NCBI GenBank assembly: GCA_947581825.1
Contig: CANPVP010000004.1
Location: forward strand, 143,000-206,999
DNA from: an uncultured Clostridia bacterium
GTDB taxonomy: Bacteria; Bacillota; Clostridia; TANB77; CAG-508
Direction of reading: 5' to 3'
DNA: 64,000 bases
Shown: positions 8,763-16,863 of the stretch, piece by piece
How the letters are laid out: each line of letters starts with the position of its first letter
How positions within the stretch are numbered: position 1 is the stretch's first letter
Made by a program: the position numbers and the translations under genes
The notes under the pieces: generated by a model
Told to the model about the DNA's origin: nothing
Databases searched by the model: none
The model's input: the letters and a program-made list of their open reading frames with translations, nothing else

Positions 8763-9194
8763 TTATCTTTTATTCAATATATCCTCAATTGTATGCCATG
8801 CTAAAAGAGCACATTTTACTCTAGCTGGCATATGAGATACATTTCTAAAAGCAATAGCATCTTCTAATTTTTTCAAATTTTCTTCATCTGTTTCTTCTCT
8901 TTTTATCATATCAATAAAAGTTTTTATAATCTCTTTTGCTTCCTCTATTGTTTTACCTTTTAATGTATCTATCATTATAGAGGTAGATGCCTGTGATATA
9001 GCACAACCATGACCTGAAAAAGCCATATCTTTAATAACATTTCCATCTAATTTAATTTCTAATGTTATTTCATCTCCACAATTAGGATTGTGCCCTATTT
9101 CAGAATAATCTGGATTTTCTAATTTCTTTTTATTATATGAATTCATGCTATGCTCCATAATAAGCTCATTATAAACATCATTTAATTCATCCAT
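8763..9194 (-). CDS. sufU: Fe-S cluster assembly protein SufU (NifU-like)
   Basis: 143 residues with the three conserved Cys of SufU: NPNCGDE, GHGCAISQAS and ARVKCALLAWHT, plus the family Asp in CGDE. SufU receives sulfur from SufS through a Zn-dependent thiol swap in Gram-positive bacteria. Last gene of the sufCBDSU set. The ribosome site is odd: AAAGGAG lies about 30 nt upstream of the only possible ATG, with no close match. Confidence 0.95.
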   Translation of the reverse strand: MDELNDVYNELIMEHSMNSYNKKKLENPDYSEIGHNPNCGDEITLEIKLDGNVIKDMAFSGHGCAISQASTSIMIDTLKGKTIEEAKEIIKTFIDMIKREETDEENLKKLEDAIAFRNVSHMPARVKCALLAWHTIEDILNKR

Positions 9195-9234
9195 ATTGTT
9201 TTAATTAGCATTAATATAGCTAATATCTCCTTTC

Positions 9235-10458
9235 CTATTTTTTTATATATTTTTCAAACATACTATATGCTTTTTTCAAACCTTTAACCAATCTATCAAC
9301 ATCATCTTTTGTATTATAAATATAGAAACTAGCTCTACATGTAGAATCTATTCCTAAGAATCTCATCAAAGGCTGTGCACAATGGTTACCAGAACGAACA
9401 CAAACACCTTCTCCATCTAATATACTTGCAACATCATGTGGATGTACTCCTTTTATATTAAAAGAAATAACAGCAGAATGATTTTCTTTATTTTTAGTTA
9501 AATACAAATCTAAATAATCTAATTTTGATAATTCTTCTACTGCATAAGAAACTACTTCTTTCTCAATTTTTTGAATATTATCATAACCGATTTTTTCTAT
9601 ATAATCAATTGCTGCCCCTAAACCTATTACACCTTCTACATTTTGAGTACCCGCTTCAAATTTATTAGGAAGAGGTGCAAAAGTAGTATCCTGTTCATAA
9701 ACATATTCTATCATATCTCCTCCCATTAAGAAAGGACTCATACTATTTAAAATTTCTTTTTTACCATATAATACACCTATTCCTAGAGGAGCTAGCATTT
9801 TATGTCCTGAGAAAATTAGAAAATCAGCATCTAAAGCTTGTACATCAATTCTCATATGAGGAATACTTTGAGATGCATCTACAATAACTACTGCACCTTT
9901 CTTATGTGCATAATCAATTATTTTCTTCACATTATTAATAGTTCCTAAAGCATTAGAAACATGCGTAATTCCAACAATCTTAGTTTTATCTGTAATTTTA
10001 TTCTCTATTTCTTCATCATCAATTTCAAAGTTTTCATTTATATACATATAGCTCAATTTACTTCCAGTAGCCTTTGTTACATTTTGCCATGGAACTAAAT
10101 TAGAATGATGCTCCATTATAGAAATTACAATCTCATCATCTTGTTTAACATTACTCATTCCATAAGAATATGCAATTAAATTTAAGCTCTCTGTTGCATT
10201 TTTAGAAAAAATAATCTCTTCTCTACTTTTTGCATTTATAAACTTTGCAATTTTAGTTCTAACATTTTCATACTCTTCTGTTGCTTCAATACTCAAAGAA
10301 TATGCCCCTCTATGAGGATTAGCATTATATCTATTATAAAAATCCTCAATTGCATTTATTACTTGAAAAGGCTTTTGAGTAGTAGCCCCACTATCTAAAT
10401 ATGAAATTTTTCTATTTTCTAAAATTGGAAAATCTTTTTTTATTTCTTCTCCGTTCAA
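9235..10458 (-). CDS. sufS: Cysteine desulfurase SufS
   Basis: PLP enzyme that removes sulfur from cysteine for Fe-S assembly. Motifs: N-terminal YLDSGATTQKP, MEHHSNLVPWQ, PLP lysine in FSGHKMLAPLGIGVLYG and active Cys in VRSGNHCAQPLM. I place the start at a TTG (10456-10458) 6 nt after GGAGGAG, giving a protein beginning NGEEIKKDFPILENRK, the normal SufS start. An ATG at 10500 in frame is rejected because its first codons lie inside a dispersed repeat (10474-10536) and it has no ribosome site. Part of sufCBDSU. Confidence 0.93.
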   Translation of the reverse strand: MNGEEIKKDFPILENRKISYLDSGATTQKPFQVINAIEDFYNRYNANPHRGAYSLSIEATEEYENVRTKIAKFINAKSREEIIFSKNATESLNLIAYSYGMSNVKQDDEIVISIMEHHSNLVPWQNVTKATGSKLSYMYINENFEIDDEEIENKITDKTKIVGITHVSNALGTINNVKKIIDYAHKKGAVVIVDASQSIPHMRIDVQALDADFLIFSGHKMLAPLGIGVLYGKKEILNSMSPFLMGGDMIEYVYEQDTTFAPLPNKFEAGTQNVEGVIGLGAAIDYIEKIGYDNIQKIEKEVVSYAVEELSKLDYLDLYLTKNKENHSAVISFNIKGVHPHDVASILDGEGVCVRSGNHCAQPLMRFLGIDSTCRASFYIYNTKDDVDRLVKGLKKAYSMFEKYIKK

Positions 10459-10473
10459 AACTCTCTCCTCCAT

Positions 10474-10536
10474 CGTTTGTGCAATGCTTTCGCATTGCAA
10501 TTAATATTTAATAGTTAATAATGAATAATGTTTAAT
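10474..10536. repeat. Dispersed AT-rich repeat module, copy next to sufS
   Basis: CGTTTGTGCAATGC and GCATTGCAATTAATATT followed by TAATAGTTAATAATGAA is the reverse complement of 38414-38470 over about 55 bases with about one mismatch. It overlaps the false N-terminal extension of sufS. Confidence 0.75.
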
Positions 10537-10580
10537 TTTTACATTACAAAAGTTATAATATTTTTGAAAAATTATCTGCT

Positions 10581-10720
10581 ACCTTAATATTATATTATTT
10601 TAAGCGAGCTTGTGTGGGGACCGACGAATTAGAAACTATTTAAAAAATATGACGTCAGATATATTTTTTAATATAGTTTCTATGAAGTTGGGACGAGCGA
10701 AAATAATATAATATTAAGGT
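10581..10720 (+). ncRNA. Structured repeat family A, copy 1 (candidate RNA element)
   Basis: Outer stem ACCTTAATATTATATTATTT pairs perfectly with its complement at 10700-10720. Inside are the conserved core AGCGA, GCTTGTGTGGGGACCGAC and, on the right, GTTGGGACGAGC. GCTTGT can pair with ACGAGC and CCGAC with GTTGG, leaving GTGGGGA and AGCGA as one-sided loops. A variable inner hairpin carries loop GACGTCAG. It lies between sufD and sufS on the opposite strand to both. Type is a hypothesis; it could also be a non-transcribed mobile repeat. Confidence 0.55.
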
Positions 10721-10738
10721 TGGATGAATACACAAACA

Positions 10739-11803
10739 TTAATCCAAAATCTTATCAATAGAATCTAAAATTTCATTTTTCAAATCCTCATTCTTAATAT
10801 TATCTAATATTTTATTAAACTTAGCTCTTACCATAAGCTTCATTGCCTCTTTTAATTCAAACCCTCTACTCATGATATAGAAAAGTTCTTTTTCTCCTAC
10901 TTTTCCAGCTGAACTACTATGGTTACCTTCCACATCTTCTTCTGAGCATAAAAGCATTGGCAATGCTAAAGATTTAGCTGTATCTGACAACAACATACAA
11001 TCTTCATTCTCATTTCCTGTTGCTTTCTTACAACCTTTTTTAAAATCTATTGTACCCTTAAAATGTTTTTTTGCATTATCCTTTAAAGCTCCCTGTACTT
11101 CAATATCTATATTAGATTTCTTTCCTCTTAACTCTCCTATATAATTCAAATCAAATAATTGATTATCCTTACCTAAATATATTGTACTTAGCTTATTATC
11201 TGATAACTCTCCCTCTAGGTCTGAAAAATAATTTGTTATACTATTTTTTCCTCCAAAATCCACTATTGTATAGTTAACTTTTGACTCATCCTCAAACTTA
11301 TTCTCTATACTCATAAAATTATTTGATAATTCATTCATTAAATTAGCTACAATGATATTAACTTTAGAATTCTTCTTTGCTAATAATCTAATTACACCAT
11401 TGTGAAAAGCTTGTATATTTTTATCTGTTACATACTTTATAATTACAGTTCCTTTTGCCTGTTCTTCAGCTACAATCTCAATATTATCAATTAAATCATT
11501 ATTCTCTTTATCAAATTTAAAATCTATCTCTATCTCTTTATTCACTTTTTTATCAATAACAATTTTAATTTTTTTATTAGCATTATTAGAAACTTGATTA
11601 GTAAAGAAATCTCCTAAGCCATATGTTAAATTTAATTTTGTATTTTGATTATCAATTATTACTTTAGATTCATCACCATACACTTGCATATTATTAAAAT
11701 TATTTATCTCTTGTGGTATTGATATATTTTCTAATTTAATATTATTAATATTAAAGTTTCTTGAAGTCCTTACAGGAGTTTCGTTTAATTTTAATAGTTC
11801 CAT
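10739..11803 (-). CDS. sufD: Fe-S cluster assembly protein SufD
   Basis: SufB/SufD beta-helix scaffold subunit, about 354 residues; partners SufB and the ATPase SufC. Recognisable C-terminal SufBD signature: GCKKATGNENEDCMLLSD, LLCSEEDVEGNHSSSAGKVGEKELFYIMSRG. The N-terminal half is poorly conserved, as usual for SufD. The start is ATG at 11803 after AAAGGA. An in-frame extension to 11851 encodes sequence from a dispersed repeat and is rejected. Between sufB and sufS, with a structured repeat separating it from sufS. Confidence 0.9.
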   Translation of the reverse strand: MELLKLNETPVRTSRNFNINNIKLENISIPQEINNFNNMQVYGDESKVIIDNQNTKLNLTYGLGDFFTNQVSNNANKKIKIVIDKKVNKEIEIDFKFDKENNDLIDNIEIVAEEQAKGTVIIKYVTDKNIQAFHNGVIRLLAKKNSKVNIIVANLMNELSNNFMSIENKFEDESKVNYTIVDFGGKNSITNYFSDLEGELSDNKLSTIYLGKDNQLFDLNYIGELRGKKSNIDIEVQGALKDNAKKHFKGTIDFKKGCKKATGNENEDCMLLSDTAKSLALPMLLCSEEDVEGNHSSSAGKVGEKELFYIMSRGFELKEAMKLMVRAKFNKILDNIKNEDLKNEILDSIDKILD

Positions 11804-11825
11804 TCTTATTATCCTTTCAATTAGA

Positions 11826-11970
11826 TAAAAAATTGCCTTGCAATTTTTCACATTAATTATTCAATATTAATTATTAATTATTCATCATTCATTAAATTTC
11901 CATTAACATCTCTATTATTTTTGTGTAGGCGGGCGATTACTAATCGCCCCTACGTCTATTCACTGCATTC
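11826..11970. repeat. Composite intergenic repeat between sufB and sufD
   Basis: From left: GATAAAAAATTGCC and TTGCAATTTTT, an AT-rich ATTAATTATTC tract (reverse complement of a module at 38338-38401), the motif TTAACATCTCTA, then palindrome GGGCGATTACTAATCGCCC followed by CTAC (11925-11953), then CACTGCATTCGCAATTA ending at the sufB stop codon. The same order of modules, in part, recurs at 63930-64000. Confidence 0.7.
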
Positions 11971-11974
11971 GCAA

Positions 11975-13375
11975 TTACCCAATGGCTCCATCCAATTCTA
12001 AATTAATAAGATTATTCATTTCTACTGCATATTCTACTGGTAATTCTTTAGAAATTGGATATGCAAATCCTCTTACTATCATTGCTTTTGCATCCTCTTC
12101 CGATAACCCTCTACTCATCAAATAGAAAATTGTTTTGTCACTTATTTTTCCAATCTTAGCTTCATGAGAAAATTCAACTTCATCTGTTCTTATATCATTT
12201 ACTGGAATTGTATCAGAAATTGAAATGTCATCTAACATAAGAGATTCACAAGATACAGATGATTTGGAATTCTTAGCTTTTTCATTTATTCTAACTAAAG
12301 ATCTATAAGTACACTTTCCTCCATTTTTAGAAATTGACTTTGCATTTACTAAACTTGATGTGTTTTCTGCATTATGCACTACCTTAAAGCCGTTATCTAG
12401 ATTTTGTCCTTTACCTGCAAAAGAAATTCCTGTGTACTCAGTTTTAGCACCTTCACCATTTAAAATACTCATAGGATACAACATTGATATTTTTGATCCA
12501 AAAGAACCTGTTACCCAATCTACTTGTGCATTTTTACCTACTATTGCTTTTTTAGTATTTAAATTTAACATATTCTTTGACCAATTTTCTATTGTTGAAT
12601 ATCTTAAATATGCATTATCTTTTACATATAGCTCAACACACCCAGCATGTAAATTTACTTTATTATATTTTGGAGCACTACATCCTTCTATAAAATGCAA
12701 ACTTGCTCCTTCATCAACAATTATTAAAGTATGTTCAAATTGTCCTGATTCTGGTGAATTCAATCTAAAATAAGATTGAAGCGGAATATCTACTTTTACT
12801 CCTTTAGGTACATATACAAAAGACCCTCCAGACCATACAGCTCCATGTAAAGCAACAAATTTATGATCATTTACAGGAACACATTTCATAAAATGGTCTC
12901 GAACTAAATCTGGATATTCTCTTACAGCTGTTTCCATATCAGTATATACAACCCCTTGCTTTATAAGGTCTTCTTTCATACTGTGATATACTACCTCTGA
13001 ATCATACTGTGCACCTACACCTGCCAAAGATCTCTTTTCAGCTTCTGGGATACCCAACTTATCAAAAGTACTTTTAATATCTTCTGGTACATCTTCCCAA
13101 GAATTACTCAAACCAGTTTTAGGTCTTACATATGTTGCAATCTCATCCATATTAAGTTCTGAAATATCAGGCCCCCATGTTGGAAGCTCTAATTTATTGT
13201 AGACATCTAGAGCCTTTAATCTAAATTCTCTCATCCAATCAGGATCATTTTTTTGTTTTGATATTTCTTCGATAATCTCTTTAGTTAAACCTTTTTTTAT
13301 CTTAAAATCATATTCATCTTTATTTTTTATATCGTAAATATTTCTATTTATCTCTTCTAACTTTGTTTTTGCCAT
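11975..13375 (-). CDS. sufB: Fe-S cluster assembly scaffold SufB
   Basis: 466 residues, typical SufB length. Recognisable: N-terminal YVRPKTGLSNSWEDVPEDIK, central VPVNDHKFVALHGAVWSGGSF, VPKGVKVDIPLQSYFRLN, and C-terminal CESLMLDDISISDTIP, RTDEVEFSHEAKIGKISD. SufB is the cluster-building scaffold in SufBC2D. ATG after AAAGGA. Second gene of sufCBDSU. Confidence 0.96.
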   Translation of the reverse strand: MAKTKLEEINRNIYDIKNKDEYDFKIKKGLTKEIIEEISKQKNDPDWMREFRLKALDVYNKLELPTWGPDISELNMDEIATYVRPKTGLSNSWEDVPEDIKSTFDKLGIPEAEKRSLAGVGAQYDSEVVYHSMKEDLIKQGVVYTDMETAVREYPDLVRDHFMKCVPVNDHKFVALHGAVWSGGSFVYVPKGVKVDIPLQSYFRLNSPESGQFEHTLIIVDEGASLHFIEGCSAPKYNKVNLHAGCVELYVKDNAYLRYSTIENWSKNMLNLNTKKAIVGKNAQVDWVTGSFGSKISMLYPMSILNGEGAKTEYTGISFAGKGQNLDNGFKVVHNAENTSSLVNAKSISKNGGKCTYRSLVRINEKAKNSKSSVSCESLMLDDISISDTIPVNDIRTDEVEFSHEAKIGKISDKTIFYLMSRGLSEEDAKAMIVRGFAYPISKELPVEYAVEMNNLINLELDGAIG

Positions 13376-13433
13376 CTTGCTATCCTTTCAGTTAAATTTT
13401 ATTACAATAGTCAAACCTCTTGATTCCACTGTA

Positions 13434-14165
13434 TTAATTTTTATACTTACTATATCCATTCTCTTCAATTTCTTTTGCCAATTCTTGAGTTCCTGTTTTA
13501 ACAATCTTTCCATTAACTAATACATGCACATAATCAACTTTTAAACTATGCAAAATTTTAGTATTATGAGTAATTATAAGAACTGCATTATTTTCATTTT
13601 TAAACATTTCTATTCCTTTAGATACTGTTTTTATTGCATCTACATCTAGACCAGAATCAGTTTCATCTAATATTGCAAGTTTTGGATTTAAAACAAGCAT
13701 TTGAAGAATTTCGTTTTTCTTTTTCTCTCCTCCAGAAAAGCCTACATTTAAACTTCTTTCCATATACTTAGGATTCATGTTTAATTCTTCCATATATTTT
13801 TTCAATTCTTCTTTAAAAGCAAATATCTTTACAGGCTCACCTGTTACTTTATTTTTAGCATACTTCAAAAAATTTGTAACAGAAACTCCTGGTATTTCTT
13901 CTGGTAATTGGAAAGACATAAAAACACCTTTTCTTGCGATTTCATCAGTCTTTTCGTGAGTAATATCTTGTCCATCAAAAATAATGTTTCCTCCAATTTT
14001 TGTATAAGCAGGATTATTCAAAATTGCATTTGCTGTTGTAGTTTTTCCAGAACCATTTGGTCCCATTATTACATGAATTTCTCCTTTATTTATTTTAAGA
14101 TTAATACCTTTTAAAATTTCTTTATCTTCTGCATTTACACACAAATCATTAATCTCTAATAGCAT
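13434..14165 (-). CDS. sufC: Fe-S assembly ATPase SufC
   Basis: ABC-type ATPase of about 243 residues: Walker A GPNGSGKTT, Q-loop FQLPEEIPGVSV, signature FSGGEKKKNEILQML, Walker B AILDETDSGLD, and H-loop THNTK. The SufC-specific phrase LDETDSGLDVDAIK is present. It drives conformational change in SufBD. Start ATG at 14165 after AAAGGA; longer in-frame start sites run through an intergenic palindrome (14237-14263) and are rejected. Confidence 0.96.
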   Translation of the reverse strand: MLLEINDLCVNAEDKEILKGINLKINKGEIHVIMGPNGSGKTTTANAILNNPAYTKIGGNIIFDGQDITHEKTDEIARKGVFMSFQLPEEIPGVSVTNFLKYAKNKVTGEPVKIFAFKEELKKYMEELNMNPKYMERSLNVGFSGGEKKKNEILQMLVLNPKLAILDETDSGLDVDAIKTVSKGIEMFKNENNAVLIITHNTKILHSLKVDYVHVLVNGKIVKTGTQELAKEIEENGYSKYKN

Positions 14166-14236
14166 AATTCCTAATCCTTTCTTTTTATTATTACAGATAA
14201 TTTTTATCTTTAATAAATCTTTTAATATTATCATTT

Positions 14237-14263
14237 GTGGGCGAATACTATTCGCCCCTACAC
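14237..14263. repeat. GGGCGA/TCGCCC palindrome between the DtxR-type gene and sufC
   Basis: GTGGGCGAATACTATTCGCC followed by CCTACAC; the GTAGGGGCGA-type short palindrome found at about nine intergenic sites in this window. Confidence 0.7.
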
Positions 14264-14292
14264 ACATTTTTTGTATTTTTAATAACAACAGT

Positions 14293-14742
14293 TTATTTTT
14301 TTAATTGAGTTCTTCTAGCACAAGTACGACACTTTTCCTTATTCACATCATACTCACACTCTAAGCTGTTAAAGTCTAAAACTTTATGCACATACTTTGC
14401 CAGTTTATTTATAGTTTCATCTGTTATCGCCAATTTTATACTTTCAGCCTCTTTTTCTGCTGTTTCTTTATCTAAATTAAGTACTTCTTTTAAAAATACA
14501 TAAACAATGTCATATGTTTCAAGAATTTTCTTTGCTAAGTTCTCTCCACTTTCTGTAAGTTCAATAGTGCCATACGATTCATAATTTAATAGTCCATTAT
14601 CTTTTAAGTTATATATCGCCTTATTAACACTTGGTTTTGTACAATTCATAATATTAGCAATATCTGTTACTCTAATATTTCCATTTTTCTTTTTTAAAAC
14701 ATACATTGTTTTCAAGTATTCTTCTAATGATTTTGATATCAT
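14293..14742 (-). CDS. DtxR-family (MntR/IdeR-like) metal-dependent regulator, Cys-rich tail
   Basis: N-terminal winged helix (ISKSLEEYLKTMYVL, VTDIANIMNCTKPSVNKAIYNLKDNGLLNY) and helical dimerisation domain typical of short DtxR/MntR proteins; no SH3-like third domain. The C-terminus carries Cys residues in LECEY, EKC and RTC just before the end, which is unusual and might bind metal or an Fe-S cluster. About 149 residues from the chosen ATG (14742); ATG at 14760 is an alternative. Anything longer would start in the promoter. It leads the sufCBDSU-ZIP cluster and probably represses it together with itself. Effector unknown. Confidence 0.8.
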   Translation of the reverse strand: MISKSLEEYLKTMYVLKKKNGNIRVTDIANIMNCTKPSVNKAIYNLKDNGLLNYESYGTIELTESGENLAKKILETYDIVYVFLKEVLNLDKETAEKEAESIKLAITDETINKLAKYVHKVLDFNSLECEYDVNKEKCRTCARRTQLKK

Positions 14743-14775
14743 ATTCCACCACATTTCCATTAGTTTTTCTTTTTT

Positions 14776-14820
14776 GTTAACCGTAGTTAACATTATATAA
14801 TCATATGTAATGTTTGTCAA
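14776..14820 (-). promoter_or_regulatory. Consensus promoter with palindromic operator for the DtxR-suf operon
   Basis: Minus strand: TTGACA (14815-14820), 17-nt spacer, TATAAT (14792-14797), immediately followed by GTTAACTACGGTTAAC (14776-14791), a symmetric palindrome covering the expected start of transcription. The position is classic for a repressor; the DtxR-type protein encoded just downstream is the obvious candidate. Confidence 0.8.
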
Positions 14821-14862
14821 GGCTAACACGCAAATAAAACCAAGATCTTTCCTACAAAAAAA

Positions 14863-14966
14863 AAGCGGAACTAAGATTTTTCTACGCATAACTTATTCGT
14901 ACACATTAAAATGCTACGACTAAGAAATCTAACAAACGCAAATTTTAAGAAAATCTAAGTTTCGCC
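14863..14966. repeat. Imperfect inverted repeat of about 104 bp
   Basis: GCGGAACTAAGATTTTT on the left is an imperfect inverse of AAAATCTAAGTTTCGCC on the right; the interior holds CTACGCATAAC and ATGCTACGACTAAG. It lies between the suf promoter and the coiled-coil gene. The arms resemble those of the terminator at 2978-3032. Confidence 0.5.
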
Positions 14967-14988
14967 ATAATTATCTTTTATCTTTAAC

Positions 14989-15564
14989 TTAATAATTTAT
15001 TCCCAACTTATCAAGTTGTTCTTTAATATTCTTTTTATAATTGTTGATATACTCTTGCCCTTTTTCCTTATTTTCATTTATATATTCTTCTATAGCTTCT
15101 TTTATATCTTTCTCTATTTTAAACAATTTAAGATTACACACCATCTCATCATATTTTTCTAATGCAATATTCTCTTTTATATTATTTTGCATCTCTTCAT
15201 TATCTGTGTTTTCTTTTCTAAATAATTTATTTAAAAAGTTAGTCCTTACCTTATTTCTAAGCTCATTTTTATTTTTTATTTGGCTTGCTTCCATTATTTC
15301 AACATATTCATTAAGTGCTTTTGATGCTTCTTTTATGTAATTCATCATTTTATTATTAATTGTATTTGTAAGTTCTGTTGCCATTGAAAAAGTTAAATTA
15401 TTTTCCTTTAGCCTATTTCCAATCTCTATTAATTTTTGATTATATATGACCTGTATATTTTCCAATTCTCTACCACTTTGTTGCTTTATTTTATCCAATA
15501 AAACTTTTAAAGCCTTATATAAATTATATATTGTAAGTTCTTCTTTTTTCTGACTTTCTTCCAT
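14989..15564 (-). CDS. Uncharacterised coiled-coil protein
   Basis: 191 residues, highly charged, almost entirely helical in appearance, with heptad-like Leu/Ile spacing from about residue 10 to 185; no transmembrane segment, signal peptide or Cys motif. I do not recognise a family. Good ribosome site (AAGGAG) supports a real gene. It stands alone between the suf promoter region and the divergent CDF transporter. No function proposed. Confidence 0.65.
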   Translation of the reverse strand: MEESQKKEELTIYNLYKALKVLLDKIKQQSGRELENIQVIYNQKLIEIGNRLKENNLTFSMATELTNTINNKMMNYIKEASKALNEYVEIMEASQIKNKNELRNKVRTNFLNKLFRKENTDNEEMQNNIKENIALEKYDEMVCNLKLFKIEKDIKEAIEEYINENKEKGQEYINNYKKNIKEQLDKLGINY

Positions 15565-15651
15565 CTTTACTCCTTATCTTTTTGTCTAATTCTATCATAC
15601 TATTTTTATTTTTTAAATATCTGTTTTATATAAAAATAATTTTGTAAATCA

Positions 15652-15680
15652 TTGTATAATAGCAACTCATACTATATAAT
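15652..15680 (+). promoter_or_regulatory. Promoter for the CDF transporter gene
   Basis: TTGTAT (15652-15657), 17-nt spacer, TATAAT (15675-15680), about 33 nt upstream of the TTG start codon. Confidence 0.55.
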
Positions 15681-15713
15681 ATTAAATACATTTTATTAAT
15701 TGGAGATGATAAT

Positions 15714-16571
15714 TTGGACAGATTTAATCAAGCAAAAAAAGTAGGAATTTTAGGCATATTAGGTAATCTATTTTTACTTATTATAAAAGGTAGTGTAGGT
15801 ATTATTTTTAAGAGTCAAGCTATGATTGCCGATTCTGCTAATAGTGCCAGTGATATTTTTGCTTCATTTATGACTTATATTGGTAATAAGATTTCAAGCG
15901 AACCATCTGACGATAATCATAATTTTGGTCATGGCAAAGCTGAATACATATTTTCACTTTTCATAAGTATATCTATGATAGTCCTTTCTATCAACATACT
16001 AATAACAGCAATAAAAACATTACTTTTTGGAAATGATATTGAATTTTCATGGCTTTTAGTTGTAGTTTGTATCATAACAATCATACTAAAATTCGCATTA
16101 TATCTTCATGCTAAAGCTATTAACAAATCATATGAAAATATCTTAGTATCTTCCACAATGAATGATCATAGAAACGATTGCTTTGTTACATTTTTTACAT
16201 TAATCTCTATACTATTTAGTTTATTCAAAATATATATTGTAGATAGTATTGTTGGAATTGGAATTTCTTTATTAATATGTTTCACTGGATTAAAAATATT
16301 TGTAGAAAGTTTCAAAGTTTTAATGGATACATCAATAGATGAAACTTCAAAGCAAAAAATATTATCTCTTGTTAAAGAAACTGATGGTGTTAAGAATATA
16401 GATAATTTCTCATCTGTACCTGTTGGTTATCAATATTTTATTTTCATAACAATATGTGTTGATGGCAATATGTCAACATTTGAAAGTCATTCTTTAGCCG
16501 ATAAATTAGAGGAACAAATAACAAAATTAGACAAAGTATATAAGGCTACAATACATGTTCATCCTGTATAA
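15714..16571 (+). CDS. Cation diffusion facilitator (CDF) family metal efflux transporter
   Basis: 285 residues with six hydrophobic helices. CDF site residues: TM2 ADSANSASD, a GHGKAEYI motif in the TM2-TM3 loop, TM5 NDHRNDCFVT, then a C-terminal cytoplasmic regulatory domain (MDTSIDETSKQKI, TIHVHP). It would export Zn2+, Fe2+ or Mn2+ by proton exchange. TTG start with GGAGATGA upstream. Its closeness to a metal-responsive regulator and a ZIP importer makes metal balance a theme of this region, though the metal cannot be told from sequence. Confidence 0.9.
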   Translation: MDRFNQAKKVGILGILGNLFLLIIKGSVGIIFKSQAMIADSANSASDIFASFMTYIGNKISSEPSDDNHNFGHGKAEYIFSLFISISMIVLSINILITAIKTLLFGNDIEFSWLLVVVCIITIILKFALYLHAKAINKSYENILVSSTMNDHRNDCFVTFFTLISILFSLFKIYIVDSIVGIGISLLICFTGLKIFVESFKVLMDTSIDETSKQKILSLVKETDGVKNIDNFSSVPVGYQYFIFITICVDGNMSTFESHSLADKLEEQITKLDKVYKATIHVHPV

Positions 16572-16584
16572 GTACTACTTGCAT

Positions 16585-16723
16585 GTGGATTCTATGTTTT
16601 TTCGTAGCGAGCTTGTGTGGGGACCGACGAGTTAGAAAATATAAAAGAAATGTACCATCAGGTGCATTTCTTTTTATAGTTTCTACGAAGTTGGGACGAG
16701 CGAGAAAAAAGCATAGAATCCAC
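16585..16723 (+). ncRNA. Structured repeat family A, copy 2 (candidate RNA element)
   Basis: Outer stem GTGGATTCTATG pairs with CATAGAATCCAC, then TTTTTTC with GAAAAAA. Core GCTTGTGTGGGGACCGAC and GTTGGGACGAGC intact, inner helix AGAAAATATAAAAGAAATGT with loop around CATCAG. Between convergent CDF and clpC genes, where it might also act as a terminator for the CDF gene. Confidence 0.55.
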
Positions 16724-16801
16724 CGTAATTTTTTTCTATTCTTGTTTTATTAAGCCAAACTATTATAATAACCTCTTTACCAATTTAATGAATAATAAAT
16801 T

Positions 16802-16824
16802 GGGCGACCACTGGTCGCCCCTAC
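16802..16824. repeat. GGGCGACC palindrome downstream of clpC
   Basis: GGGCGACCACTGGTCGCCC followed by CTAC; same short palindrome family as 38468-38490 and 63961-63983. Confidence 0.75.
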
Positions 16825-16863
16825 AATGATTTTGGAAATTCATGAAAATTTTCTATTATAATT

